Assembly (NCBI RefSeq): GCF_030540825.1
Contig: NZ_JAUOEO010000002.1
Span: 310,001 to 374,000, forward strand
Source of the DNA: Flavivirga spongiicola
GTDB taxonomy: Bacteria > Bacteroidota > Bacteroidia > Flavobacteriales > Flavobacteriaceae
DNA length: 64,000 nucleotides
Direction of reading: 5' to 3'
Shown here: piece by piece, positions 10,801 through 20,133 of the stretch
How positions within the stretch are numbered: the first letter of the stretch is position 1
Layout: the number at the start of each line of letters is the position of its first letter
Made by a program: the position numbers and the translations under genes
The notes under the pieces: model-generated
What the model was told of the DNA's origin: nothing
The model's database searches: none
Seen by the model: the letters and a program-made list of their open reading frames with translations, nothing else

Positions 10801-13800
10801 TCTATCGATACCTATGCTAAGGCAGAAACAGCTGGTTTTTTAACGGCAAATCCTAGTACCACAAACCCAGATATTTTTAATCAAGATCCTTATTTCTTGT
10901 CCTCTCAAATAGGAAGTGCTCAGGATAGTTTTGAAACATCAGCTTTGGCAAATGCCAGAAAAGACATTATGATCGAGGCTTTAAAAAATGGTGGTGATTT
11001 TGATGGTACTGGAGCATTAATGATGGCTTCGGCCTATACAACGGTCAATTGTAATAGTCTTGTAAACTGCCCGCAATTAACAAGCGCTTCTGCCATACTA
11101 TTAGAGGTAGATGGGCTAACTGTAGAAAAGCAAGACCGATTCTGGAATACCTATAAAGCAAACTATTTAGGTTTAAAACAGCGTATTCAATCGGTGTTTA
11201 TAAATGCCTATGCTCAAAAACAAGGCACCTATAATGGGTGTATTGGGCTTTCTGAAGCACCCGTAGCCTTAGTTGCTAATATTTCAACTTATAGCAGTAG
11301 TATCACATCTGTTTTAGAAAATTATTTAAATGGCACAAGTCCATCGGACGGCTTATGCAGTGATCTTTTTGCCGATAATTATAACGATAAGCAAAAACGC
11401 TTTTTACCAACCGATATGTTTTTCAATGCCGGTGCAGACACAACGGATGCAATGGCTGATATTGCAGAACAAGTAGATTATGAGTATTATGTAAATACAG
11501 GTATCTGCCCATTGGCTAGGGATTTAGTGTTGTATTTAGATGGTTACTTTAAGGACGCGGTATTGTCAGGCCATGATATAACGGCCCAAAACAGACCGTA
11601 TAGTGATACAGGACTCTATTTATCATCGACCTTATTCCAAGAATTTGGAGGTGTTTTTCCAGCGACTTCCGTGACCACAAGCGGAAACATTTCTGGGCAA
11701 ATACTTACGCTAAATGTTAATAGTCTCACAGATTCCGATATAACAATAAATTTACCTGTAGCTTATAGTTGGGCAAACTATGGCATAGGTGCAGGTAAAT
11801 TCATAATAACCAGTATAAGTACCATTACCAGTAGCTATAATCAAACAAGCCAACTATTCGAGTATAATGCCTTAGCAAAATTAGACGTTAATGGCACTTA
11901 TGAAGAAATACTGATTACAGGAACAACCAAAGCGCGTATTACCTGTAGCATAAATAATCCAGTTGAGCCTGGACAGTACCTTGGAGGCGGTAATACTTAT
12001 GATGAAACAGGAACCTGTAATAAAGAATCCTATTTTAATAAAGCCATAGTAAAGCTTCTTAATAGTCTTATAGATACTAACCAGATCAATAGTTCTGATA
12101 TTAATATTACTGGTTTAGATGCTTATGTTAATGGCTATTTACCGGAGTTTTTTGAGAGTGATCAAATAATAGCATGGAGTGCTATAGGTAACAATACTTA
12201 TACATTGGCTATTGATGGGGTAGATCATTTCTTAATGAGTTTAGATGCGCCGTTACCAACTACTGGTACGATTACTAATGTTAGTTTTGATTACACCTAT
12301 AATAATGAAGGAAATACTATAGTGGGTCAAACTGTAAAAGTAACTTGGTTAACAGCTGCCAATCAAAAACTGAGTACTATAGGAACGGTACAGGCTACAG
12401 AAGAAACATTGCTTAATTTTTTATGTTGTGGGGATATTAATGATTATTATGGAGAAGAGTTTATTAATACGTCAACCTGTAGTTTAAGAGCGGATTTAGA
12501 AGATACTTTTGAAGACCATTTAATTTCAATTTTTAACGATGCTTTTCAAAAGTATGATTTAATTAATGGAGGTGGAGGTGTAAGCAACCTTGTGTCTATG
12601 AGCTCATTAAATACAAATTCTTTTTTAAACGATAATAATATTAGAGTTGAAGAAAGAATGAGAGTTACTTCCCAAGTGTTTAGAGATTTAGATGGTAGTC
12701 ATATTAATGTTAAAAGAGGTGTTGCAAGTTGCTATTTGGAAACAGCAGGGGTGTCTAAAACTCTTTCTGTTGAAATAGGAGATCATAGAACCCCAGAAGG
12801 TAAAGGTTCTGTAACGATTCAAATTCAGGGAGGTAATACTCCTACTAGTATTAACCTTGATGATATTGCTATAATAGAAAACATAGATCTTGTAGGAGAA
12901 AGGGGGCGTTCTATAGAAATAACATATAGAAATCATGAAAATCAAAGGGAAGTAAAAGCGGCTATATTATACTTAAGTTCAGACGGTCCTTATGGTTGTG
13001 TAAGTACTGATCCATATCCTTGTGGGGCAGGTTTTGTTATTTGTCCTTTGTTTAATGTGAGTTTGCCAGGAGATCCACATATTACGGAATGTCTTTCTTC
13101 AAATACTGAAGATGAAGAAATACAATTTGAAGCCGTAATGAAGAATTTGTTCAATGAAATTTTAGAATATCGAACAGTCAATCAGGTAAATGATTCCGTG
13201 CCATTTCGTATAGATGGATTTCCAGCATATGTTTCTTTAAAAAATCAGTTTGCCCCTTTAAAAGACAGATGGGTTTCATTTGGAGCTACTCAAGATTTTT
13301 CTGAGGATGAAGTATATGCAGTAATTTTGAATACTACATTTAAGTATTATATTCAGATACAGTTTTCTTCTTCACCAGAGTTAGGAACTCCAAATCCAAA
13401 AAATAGTATTCAACTTGTTGTTAGTAATCCATTTGATTGGTATGAAATGACTGAGTTTGAAATTGCAGAGAATAACATTTTAGTTGAAAGAACTTTTTTT
13501 AGCTACATAGACCCAAATACAGGCGTTGAAGAAACAAGAATGGGTCAATTGGAATTTTACGGTACCAACGAGTTCGATATATGCCCTTTTTTAGCTTATG
13601 GCGTCAATGCTAATTTTACAGAAGCAGCAACAGTCACTACCCCAAAATTCAAGCCCGTATTCGTTTTACGTAAAATGATTACAGCTCCAGGTGGAGCCCA
13701 TAAATATTTTTATAAAGATTTAGAGTTTATACCCAACGGATTTAGTGCATCTATTGACGAACTCATTAATTTAGAAGTTGATATTAATTTTAGTAATTAT

Positions 13801-16800
13801 TCAGAGAATCCGGAAGATTATAATAGCGCCGAAATCATATTGAATGGAAAATCATATAAACTATCTAATAACGGTTTAACATTTAATGTTATTGATTCCG
13901 AACAGGTAGGGTATCGACGCCCTCCAATAAATAGGCTTTCATGGGATTATCAGGGAACTTGGGGAGCTACTTTCGATATTTTTAACTTTTCATATAACCT
14001 TAATGGAGAAGAGCGTGTTTATCATTTAAATGAGGGCAGTAAAAATGCTGTTTCAACAAATGGGAAAAAAATCAAAATCGTTGATGATAGTATTTGGTTT
14101 ACCGACCCTATTTTTGGTACAGGTTTGAGATTTGAGAACAATGCGGATTTGTCCTGGTATGATGATGTACCTTTTATATATGAAGAAGGAGTAGATTTAA
14201 CATATAAGGCTAGCTTTAAAATTCAAGATGTACTGCCCATTACTGACGGGAATGGGTATGGCTTTATTACTCAAATAGATCATGAAGATCCTCTTAATAC
14301 GGAAAACTTATACCAGCTTGAAATTTATGCTACAAATGGAGATAATGTCATACCCGAAAATTGTAGTGAAGGAGATAAAGTATGTGTTGCTCAACCCGTA
14401 GAACCTGTTAGCTGTACCGATAAATTTGCGGCATTTACAGCAGCTATCAATGGAGTGAGTGATACCGAACAACAAGGGATGGCAGAAGAAGACTTCTGTA
14501 ATAACCAATACGCTTATATCACAGATGATTATATCTATTACCTAACCAAGTTAGGAGTCGCCAATGCAGATCAATCCATACATTACATAACCATTGCAGA
14601 ATTTGGTGCGACCGAGTTTGGTTATGGCTATGAAGACCCAGACCTTAATATCGATGGTATGAAAGGTATTATAGATGCTTACGCTGCGCATGTTACGACT
14701 ATGGATGCAGCAGGAACCTCGGACGATATTAAGACCTGGGCGCAATTTACATCCGATCAATTATATTTATTAACAGCAGCAGGCACTACTTGTATAAGTC
14801 TTCCTGCGCCATTACCAATAACAACAAAGGGGTATCAACCACCCACCTTCCCAGAAGACCCACCTTGTGTAGAATTTGCAAAAGCTATTTATAACAGTTA
14901 CAGAGACGATGCCTATGAAGCTCTTTTAGATAAAGAACGTGAAGATTTTATAAATGCCTACCTTAAAAATGCCGTAGAAAATGCCGTAGAAAATTTTAGT
15001 ATGAAGTATCATGATAAAGAATACCAATACACCCTATACTATTACGATCAGGCAGGCAACCTATCGCAAACCGTACCCCCAGAAGGCGTTAACAGATTTA
15101 CAAATGCCGAGTTAATCGCTCAGGATACAAATGGAGCAGCACTTAACGATAGAATCAATATTCATAGAAAGAATAACGAAACTGATGAAAACACGACGTT
15201 ACTCCCACCACACGATTATAAAACGCAATATGCCTATAATTCGTTAAACCAACTCGTATGGCAGTTTACACCAGATGGCGGAGAAACACGATTTGCGTAT
15301 GATGCTTTGGGGCGTATTGTAGCTTCACAAAATGCCAAACAATTAGTAAATAATACTTTTAGCTATACCGTTTATGATGCATTAGGACGTATCGCAGAAG
15401 CAGGAGAGTTGGTACCAAATAAAGCCATAGCTATTAATCAAACCACGGGTAAACTTATAGAGACAGCAACTGGAGATCCCATATTTACAGATGGCTTTTC
15501 AGATGATAATTCGGTGATTCTGTTTCCAAAGAATGTATCCGATCAACAAAATGAAGTTACCCGTACAAAATACAATATATACATTAGCGACCCTAGTATT
15601 GTGTTTAAAACATTAGATGCAAATAGCTTAACGACCACTTCTAGAAACAGGGTGACCGAAGTGTATTATTTCGATACCGTAACAGCTCCAACCACATCTA
15701 TTGATTTTGATAACGCCATGTATTACAATTACGACATACATGGTAATGTAAAAGAATTGGTGCATCATAACAGGCTGTTAGCTAAATCGTCTATGCCATA
15801 TTCAGGGCTTAAACGTGTAGAATACGAATACGATTTAATAAGCGGTAATGTAAACAAGGTGTACTATCAAAAAGATAGTCCAGACCAATTTATACACCAG
15901 TATACCTACGATGCCGATAATAGAATTACGGCCGTACAAACATCGTCCGATGGTTATATTTGGGAGCAAGATGCCAGTTACGACTATTATGCACACGGCC
16001 CACTAGCAAGAACCGAATTGGGTGACAAAAAAGTACAGGGACAAGATTATGCCTATACGATCCAAGGTTGGTTAAAAGGGGTGAATGCCGATGTGTTAAA
16101 CCCAACAAACGATTTAGGGAAGGATGGTGATACAGACTCTAACATCGCAAAAGATGCCTATGGGTATGCCTTAACTTATAATGATGCCGATTATGAACCA
16201 GTAGGGACTATTACTGCGTTTGTAAATAGTGATACGAACGGTGTAAATAATATTAAAAACTTGTACAACGGTAACATCAAGCAAATGGTAACCGATGTTA
16301 TGGATACCAATGAGACCGCTTTGGGTATCCAGGTAAATCATTATGAATACGATCAGTTAAACCGTATTAAATCTATGCAAGGTTATCATACAGCCGCTAC
16401 AGTTGGTAATGAAAATTATTATGGTGATTATAAGTATGATAACAATGGTAACCTAAAAACTTTAAATAGAAAAGCCCATACAGGCCAAAGTATGGATCAA
16501 TTGGGATATGATTATGCAGAAACAAAAACAAACCCATTAACAGGTGAAGAAACAAAAAACAATCAATTAACCCGTTTAGAAGATCAAGTTGGGGATTTAG
16601 GTCTTAATGATTTAGGAACTCCTCATAATTATGAATATGACACTATTGGACAACTAATATCAGATTTAGATGATGAAGGAAATGGTATTACCAATATCAA
16701 TTGGCGTGTAGACGGAAAAGTAGCGAGTATTATCAAAACAGGTGGTACAGAAATACATTTTAGATATGATGGCTTGGGTAATCGAATTGCAAAAACCGTT

Positions 16801-18447
16801 TTACCTGAAAACGAAACAACTGTTTACACACGTGATGCTCAAGGTAATGTATTGGCAGTTTACGAAACTAACGAAGTCAATATCACTAATATTACAGCCA
16901 ATAAAACCATAACACTTAAAGAACATCATATTTATGGAAGTTCTAGGTTGGGTATCGAACAGAAGAATATATCTATACCAGAAGATGGAGATACATTAAT
17001 AATACAAGAAAATCTGGTACTAACAACCGATAATATTACGACAACGGAGTTTTTACAAGCGGCAAATAAAATAGATGTAGCTGGAGGTGTAAATACTTAT
17101 GTCATTACTGATACAGGCAATGTAACCATGCGAGCAGGTCAGGTAATATTAAAACCTGGATTCTCAACAGTTTCAGGAGCTAATTTCCTAGCAGAAGCCC
17201 AAAATATTGACGCTACCTTACCAGAAAATACGTTTGCACGTAAAGTAGGAGATAAGCGCTTTGAACTTAGCAACCACCTAGGGAATGTACTAAGTGTGGT
17301 AAGTGATCGAAAATTAGTTGACGACCCACTTAATTTTACTAACTTTACTGCGGACGTTCTTACATATAATGATTACTATCCTTTTGGTATGATACTGCCC
17401 AACCGCAACCACCAGGGCGATGGCGACTACAGGTATGGCTTCCAGGGACAGGAGATGGACAATGAGGTTAAAGGCTCTCCGGGAAGTTCTTTGAACTATA
17501 AGTTTAGGATGCACGACCCAAGGGTTGGACGGTTTTTATCTTTAGACCCGTTAGCGTTTCATTTCCCACATAATTCGCCTTATGTTTTTAGTGAGAATAG
17601 AGTAATAGATGCTACAGAGTTAGAAGGTAGGGAAATTTGGAAGAAGAAATGGTGGACAGATTACGGAACGGCTCTTCTGGATAATGTTGAAAGTACGGTC
17701 GATTTCGCTAGTGATATTATCACTACGTATGCAAAAGCTAGTCCAATAGACCAAGTAACGGGAGGGTATCTTTTAGACACAAAAACAGTAAAAGCCATAA
17801 AAGATAACCCGGGAGGTTCTCTTAAAGCCATGGCTATTGGTTTGACAGAGGTTTCTCAGAGTTTACAACCTGCTGGACAAATAAAGGATTTCCTTGATGA
17901 AGACGGTGGAAGAAAACAGGGTAATGCTACTTTCGCAGCACTTGATTACGCAATAGGAGCTAAAGGAACGGGCTTACTTAAGAGTATTAAAAGGATTACC
18001 CCGCCTAAGCTTCCTTTGGCTGATTTGGCTCCTCCAATTTCTGTTGTTGATGATGTTGCAAGACAAACTGCAACACAGACAGTTACGCAAACAGCTACTA
18101 AAACAATGACAAAAGCAGAACTTCTTGTTAGAGGATCTATTCAAAACGCTTTACAAAAAGCAAAAGGTATTTATAGATTTACTATGACAGATGGTTCAGT
18201 ATATATAGGACAAGCTGCAGGGGTTAACGGATTTGCACAAAGAACGAAAAGGTCTTTAGTTGAATTAGTCGAAGGAACATCAAAAAGAGGACCAAAAGCA
18301 CCAGGAAGAACATTAGATAAAGTAGAGTTTTTTGAATTCGATTCCAGTATAGATTTTAGTATAAACGCAATGGAAAGAAGGTTTATACAAGAAGCTGATG
18401 GTATTGAAAATCTTTTAAATATAATAAATGCACCAGGAACAAATTAA
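7801..18447 (+). CDS. Giant Rhs/YD-repeat polymorphic toxin with C-terminal GIY-YIG nuclease
   Basis: A 3548-residue protein with a signal peptide (IKVIILVFLSGFTIQAQ). Domains in order: a fibronectin-like segment near 165-280; a DUF6443-like region (334-380, SYFDGSLRNRQTVTT); a long middle of Cys-led modules (for example CPLARDLVLYLDGYF, CPLFNVSLPGDPH); YD repeats from about 2400 (YYYDQAGNLSQTVPPEG, FAYDALGRIVASQ); the Rhs-associated core near 3190-3250 (YPFGMILPNRN, YRYGFQGQEMDNEVKG, DPRVGRFLSLDPL); and a variable tip. The tip carries GIYRFTMTDGSVYIGQ (GIY 3456-3458, YIG 3468-3470), a candidate catalytic Arg at 3481 or 3484, Glu 3525 and a terminal Asn (3540 or 3543), the residue set of GIY-YIG nucleases. 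The Rhs part should form a shell around the tip, which is released as a DNA-cutting toxin. It is followed after 14 bp by a candidate immunity gene. Export route is not visible; the signal peptide implies passage through the inner membrane. Confidence 0.9.
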   Translation: MFLKKIKSRYIKVIILVFLSGFTIQAQNFEDEFVGPAQIVNGALTTNTAATVAGTTDVNPYTYFSLSIKEDTAPFTTYKFTLTLQVTPILPNGTPDTISQDITLEVENNLASGIGNVIDIKQHILNNTYGANVVVLSNTLDSGSGPVNDAVVPDNIILTVGFNTTRYYELPETAPTGVGSILANNNTEIQINWTEVPQARHYDVEWTWVDNYGDDLTTFITSDLVPFSAKNFQRNSTRIQTSEISYNIPLVYSRGFIIYRVRAVGNFSAVEDPSLSKNKYSAWSANPVGENTTVSNWGAQNSGVHEIDQLQDHEATKNWQFQASYAEDGKKKEVVSYFDGSLRNRQTVTTINTDNNAIVGEVIYDAQGRPAVEVLPAPTSVNELRYHKDFNLNNDTTTPKPYSYSDFDEDTQNVIDMTSDDKKMNESAGASHYYSSANTITSDYKDQIPNALQYPFSQIEYTPDNTGRIRRKSGVGETHQLGSGHEMEYYYGVPEQVELNRLFGYTVGHASHYKKNMVLDPNRQLSISYIDPQGRTIATALAGTTPPNLDALDDEADTDLHTEFTTDLLGKVASDNTDTPEDNNEVGASGAFGPLQDQLSYSAVKTVVFDDTRTFNYNVTDTLPFTYCDISKRYPIIYNLEIDVLNEDAESVLPAAITETIDLGTGATNLTFSMPETLALVERGTFTINKRLRVNKDSVEVYADQYIAKLQTPGDPCYVPKTALAEELDPLIVEGCNLNCADCETNLLAEYATATAYADIQISYNQEAYDALSDEEQVRFRASLEAQWQEALETCRALCTDASNSNGAAPNVISCQTALDQLLDDMSPLGQYGNGFDGTETTLNIFNESNKLLSAKISEDVYNSWKNPWHVNNDPSDASGNPIYTEGHYYNEDGTVSYIKVKETITIDENGEEIASYDPALNEDVPMTAIEDSDNEYWVEPQYLANSSDLTHPDVWQDSWAYSLLYYHPEYDYLQYSNALCELTNTAGNFSSDGFDSYLQSIDTYAKAETAGFLTANPSTTNPDIFNQDPYFLSSQIGSAQDSFETSALANARKDIMIEALKNGGDFDGTGALMMASAYTTVNCNSLVNCPQLTSASAILLEVDGLTVEKQDRFWNTYKANYLGLKQRIQSVFINAYAQKQGTYNGCIGLSEAPVALVANISTYSSSITSVLENYLNGTSPSDGLCSDLFADNYNDKQKRFLPTDMFFNAGADTTDAMADIAEQVDYEYYVNTGICPLARDLVLYLDGYFKDAVLSGHDITAQNRPYSDTGLYLSSTLFQEFGGVFPATSVTTSGNISGQILTLNVNSLTDSDITINLPVAYSWANYGIGAGKFIITSISTITSSYNQTSQLFEYNALAKLDVNGTYEEILITGTTKARITCSINNPVEPGQYLGGGNTYDETGTCNKESYFNKAIVKLLNSLIDTNQINSSDINITGLDAYVNGYLPEFFESDQIIAWSAIGNNTYTLAIDGVDHFLMSLDAPLPTTGTITNVSFDYTYNNEGNTIVGQTVKVTWLTAANQKLSTIGTVQATEETLLNFLCCGDINDYYGEEFINTSTCSLRADLEDTFEDHLISIFNDAFQKYDLINGGGGVSNLVSMSSLNTNSFLNDNNIRVEERMRVTSQVFRDLDGSHINVKRGVASCYLETAGVSKTLSVEIGDHRTPEGKGSVTIQIQGGNTPTSINLDDIAIIENIDLVGERGRSIEITYRNHENQREVKAAILYLSSDGPYGCVSTDPYPCGAGFVICPLFNVSLPGDPHITECLSSNTEDEEIQFEAVMKNLFNEILEYRTVNQVNDSVPFRIDGFPAYVSLKNQFAPLKDRWVSFGATQDFSEDEVYAVILNTTFKYYIQIQFSSSPELGTPNPKNSIQLVVSNPFDWYEMTEFEIAENNILVERTFFSYIDPNTGVEETRMGQLEFYGTNEFDICPFLAYGVNANFTEAATVTTPKFKPVFVLRKMITAPGGAHKYFYKDLEFIPNGFSASIDELINLEVDINFSNYSENPEDYNSAEIILNGKSYKLSNNGLTFNVIDSEQVGYRRPPINRLSWDYQGTWGATFDIFNFSYNLNGEERVYHLNEGSKNAVSTNGKKIKIVDDSIWFTDPIFGTGLRFENNADLSWYDDVPFIYEEGVDLTYKASFKIQDVLPITDGNGYGFITQIDHEDPLNTENLYQLEIYATNGDNVIPENCSEGDKVCVAQPVEPVSCTDKFAAFTAAINGVSDTEQQGMAEEDFCNNQYAYITDDYIYYLTKLGVANADQSIHYITIAEFGATEFGYGYEDPDLNIDGMKGIIDAYAAHVTTMDAAGTSDDIKTWAQFTSDQLYLLTAAGTTCISLPAPLPITTKGYQPPTFPEDPPCVEFAKAIYNSYRDDAYEALLDKEREDFINAYLKNAVENAVENFSMKYHDKEYQYTLYYYDQAGNLSQTVPPEGVNRFTNAELIAQDTNGAALNDRINIHRKNNETDENTTLLPPHDYKTQYAYNSLNQLVWQFTPDGGETRFAYDALGRIVASQNAKQLVNNTFSYTVYDALGRIAEAGELVPNKAIAINQTTGKLIETATGDPIFTDGFSDDNSVILFPKNVSDQQNEVTRTKYNIYISDPSIVFKTLDANSLTTTSRNRVTEVYYFDTVTAPTTSIDFDNAMYYNYDIHGNVKELVHHNRLLAKSSMPYSGLKRVEYEYDLISGNVNKVYYQKDSPDQFIHQYTYDADNRITAVQTSSDGYIWEQDASYDYYAHGPLARTELGDKKVQGQDYAYTIQGWLKGVNADVLNPTNDLGKDGDTDSNIAKDAYGYALTYNDADYEPVGTITAFVNSDTNGVNNIKNLYNGNIKQMVTDVMDTNETALGIQVNHYEYDQLNRIKSMQGYHTAATVGNENYYGDYKYDNNGNLKTLNRKAHTGQSMDQLGYDYAETKTNPLTGEETKNNQLTRLEDQVGDLGLNDLGTPHNYEYDTIGQLISDLDDEGNGITNINWRVDGKVASIIKTGGTEIHFRYDGLGNRIAKTVLPENETTVYTRDAQGNVLAVYETNEVNITNITANKTITLKEHHIYGSSRLGIEQKNISIPEDGDTLIIQENLVLTTDNITTTEFLQAANKIDVAGGVNTYVITDTGNVTMRAGQVILKPGFSTVSGANFLAEAQNIDATLPENTFARKVGDKRFELSNHLGNVLSVVSDRKLVDDPLNFTNFTADVLTYNDYYPFGMILPNRNHQGDGDYRYGFQGQEMDNEVKGSPGSSLNYKFRMHDPRVGRFLSLDPLAFHFPHNSPYVFSENRVIDATELEGREIWKKKWWTDYGTALLDNVESTVDFASDIITTYAKASPIDQVTGGYLLDTKTVKAIKDNPGGSLKAMAIGLTEVSQSLQPAGQIKDFLDEDGGRKQGNATFAALDYAIGAKGTGLLKSIKRITPPKLPLADLAPPISVVDDVARQTATQTVTQTATKTMTKAELLVRGSIQNALQKAKGIYRFTMTDGSVYIGQAAGVNGFAQRTKRSLVELVEGTSKRGPKAPGRTLDKVEFFEFDSSIDFSINAMERRFIQEADGIENLLNIINAPGTN

Positions 18448-18461
18448 AATATATAAAGAGT

Positions 18462-19316
18462 ATGACCAAAGGTGAAATTCAGATAAGGGATAACACAAAA
18501 TTTCGTAAGTCATTAACGAAATTAAATAATGAATTATTTATAGCTAATACTGTTTTTGTAAATTCCAATTTCATTGAAGAAAATGTAAATGAATTATTAA
18601 GCGATACTGATTTTAATACAATAACTTTTACCGATGAGTATGAGTTAAATAATATAGATTTTTTGAATAACTATGATTTAAAGTCTATAAAAGCTGTAAA
18701 TATTTTAAGTAAACATGTTAAAGATATAAAAGGGTTATATAGTTTAAAGCATCTTGAAAAAATAAGTTCAACAAATAAGAAAATTGATTATAGCAATTTT
18801 ACTAACTTAAGAAGTTTAGCGGGAGAAATTAATAACTTTTCATATAAGACATTAACAAATATTGATACTTTAGAGGTAATAGCTATTACAAATAAATTTA
18901 AAGAAAAAGATGTTTCTATTTTTTCAAAGAATATACACTTAAGATATTTAATGCTTAGAGGTGCTAAAATTGAGTCATTAATAGGTTTGTCTAATTTTGT
19001 GAACTTAGAAAGCTTAAATTTATTTCACAATAGGAATATTTTAAGTTTAGAAGGAATTACTAAAAAACTAATAAATTTAAGGGAAATATATATTGATTCT
19101 TGCCCAAAATTATATTATGTCAACGATTTTTTGTTAAATGTTCCACATATTGAATATTTACAATTAGGGGTCAAGAAAATTGATTCTTTTAAATTTATTG
19201 ATTCTTTAAAAGGGTTAAAGCTTTTAAGTATTCATAATAAAATAGTTCAAGTAGAAGATGGAAATAAAACATCTTTAATAAAAGGCTTAAATCGAACAGG
19301 AGGTAAAATATGGTAG
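18462..19316 (+). CDS. Leucine-rich candidate immunity protein for the GIY-YIG tip
   Basis: A 284-residue protein without signal peptide or membrane segment, so cytoplasmic. It is Ile/Leu/Asn-rich with irregular leucine-rich repeats over its second half (LRYLMLRGAKIESLIGLSNF, LESLNLFHNRNILSLEGI, LREIYIDSCPKLYYVNDF). It begins 14 bp after the Rhs stop and ends TGG-TAG exactly 1 bp before a 62-bp block shared with the orphan cassette. Position directly behind a polymorphic toxin tip is the standard place for the cognate immunity gene, and LRR-type immunity proteins are known in such systems. Specific binding to the GIY-YIG domain is inference. Base composition is even more AT-rich than the Rhs body, as is usual for tip cassettes. 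Confidence 0.7.
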   Translation: MTKGEIQIRDNTKFRKSLTKLNNELFIANTVFVNSNFIEENVNELLSDTDFNTITFTDEYELNNIDFLNNYDLKSIKAVNILSKHVKDIKGLYSLKHLEKISSTNKKIDYSNFTNLRSLAGEINNFSYKTLTNIDTLEVIAITNKFKEKDVSIFSKNIHLRYLMLRGAKIESLIGLSNFVNLESLNLFHNRNILSLEGITKKLINLREIYIDSCPKLYYVNDFLLNVPHIEYLQLGVKKIDSFKFIDSLKGLKLLSIHNKIVQVEDGNKTSLIKGLNRTGGKIW

Positions 19317-19317
19317 C

Positions 19318-19379
19318 CCCCGCTGTTCCCTAGTATGCGCTACCGCAAGTTTTTAACTTGTGGCGTCAAAGATTGGCAG
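19318..19379. repeat. 62-bp cassette-end repeat, copy 1 (inverted relative to copy 2)
   Basis: Reading by eye, this block is identical to the reverse complement of 24117-24178 over 62 bp. It begins CCCCGCTGTTCCCTAGTATG and contains the palindrome CTACCGCAAG...CTTGTGGCG. It starts 1 bp after the stop of the leucine-rich immunity gene. Weaker homology continues to about 19603 (with 23888-24116), through a terminator-like hairpin and the 3' end of an XRE gene, giving inverted repeat arms of about 287 and 291 bp. Confidence 0.9.
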
Positions 19380-19436
19380 CAAGAGTAATAAAATAAAAAG
19401 AAAAAGCTTTTACAGAGATGCAGAGGCTTTTTACAT

Positions 19437-19603
19437 TTAAGAGGCGTAAGATTTTTTAGTTTTAAAATCACGTAGAGCCATATCAATCATATTAAGGATA
19501 AAGCTTTTGTTCTCGTCATTGAGTTCAGAAATCTTAACCAATCTATCAACAGCATCTTTATCAAGGAGTAAATTGGTTTTGCCAATAAGGTAATCTACAG
19601 AAA
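19437..19603 (-). pseudogene. 3' remnant of an XRE-family regulator gene
   Basis: On the minus strand this reads SVDYLIGKTNLLLDKDAVDRLV and on to a KSYAS end and stop. It matches almost residue for residue the last 55 or so residues of the intact XRE regulator at 23741-24055. The helix-turn-helix half is missing: the reading is cut at the palindrome at 19604. It converges on the immunity gene, exactly as the intact copy converges on the orphan immunity gene. Confidence 0.85.
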
Positions 19604-19670
19604 CCCCCGCTACCGCTAGTTTAAAAACTAGTGGCGGTAAAGATTAGCCAGTCAAGAGTAAGAAAATAAA

Positions 19671-19706
19671 TTAAGAAGCTACTTTAGAAATAGAGTAGCT
19701 TCTTAA
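19671..19706. terminator. Hairpin with perfect 13-bp stem (copy 1)
   Basis: TTAAGAAGCTACT (19671-19683) pairs with AGTAGCTTCTTAA (19694-19706) over a 10-nt loop, flanked by A- and T-rich sequence. The same hairpin follows the XRE tail at 23638-23663, which suggests it began as an XRE gene terminator, possibly bidirectional. Confidence 0.6.
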
Positions 19707-19942
19707 TTTATAATTTTACTTATAATTATATTTTTTATTTAACAATAGTTAAATTTTGCTGTTAAGGTTGATACAAGCTCCAGCTACCGCTAGCTTGTAG
19801 CTAGTGGCTGTAAATATATTGGTAAGAGTAAGTAAAAAGAATAAACTTAATATTACATATCATAAGTTAAAAAGTCCCCCGCTACCGCTAGTTTAAAAAC
19901 TAGTGGCGGTAAAGATTAGCCAGTCAAGAGTAAGGAAATAAG

Positions 19943-19978
19943 TTAAGAAGCTACTTTAGAAATAGAGTAGCTTCTTAA
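19943..19978. terminator. Hairpin with perfect 13-bp stem (copy 2)
   Basis: Second copy of the TTAAGAAGCTACT / AGTAGCTTCTTAA hairpin within the tandem duplication. It lies downstream of the convergent sulfatase gene and could also end that transcript. Confidence 0.55.
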
Positions 19979-20133
19979 TTTGTAATTTACTTATAATTAT
20001 ATTTTTTATTTAACAATAGTTAAATTTTGTTGTTAAGGTTGATACAAGTTCCAGCTACCGCTAGCTTGTAGCTAGTGGCTGTAAATATATTGGTAAGAGG
20101 AAGTAAAAAGAATATATACCATAAGTTAAAAAC

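Larger units (their letters stand above)
19604..20113. repeat. Tandem duplication of a 239-bp palindrome-rich unit
   Basis: Two nearly identical direct copies, 19604-19842 and 19876-20113, with a period of 272 bp. Each holds a REP-like palindrome (GCTACCGCTAGTTTAAAAAC then CTAGTGGCGGTAA, at 19609-19640 and 19881-19912), a perfect 13-bp stem hairpin, an AT-rich spacer, and a second palindrome (CAGCTACCGCTAGC...GCTAGTGGCTG, at 19781-19811 and 20052-20082). No coding sequence is evident. Confidence 0.85.
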
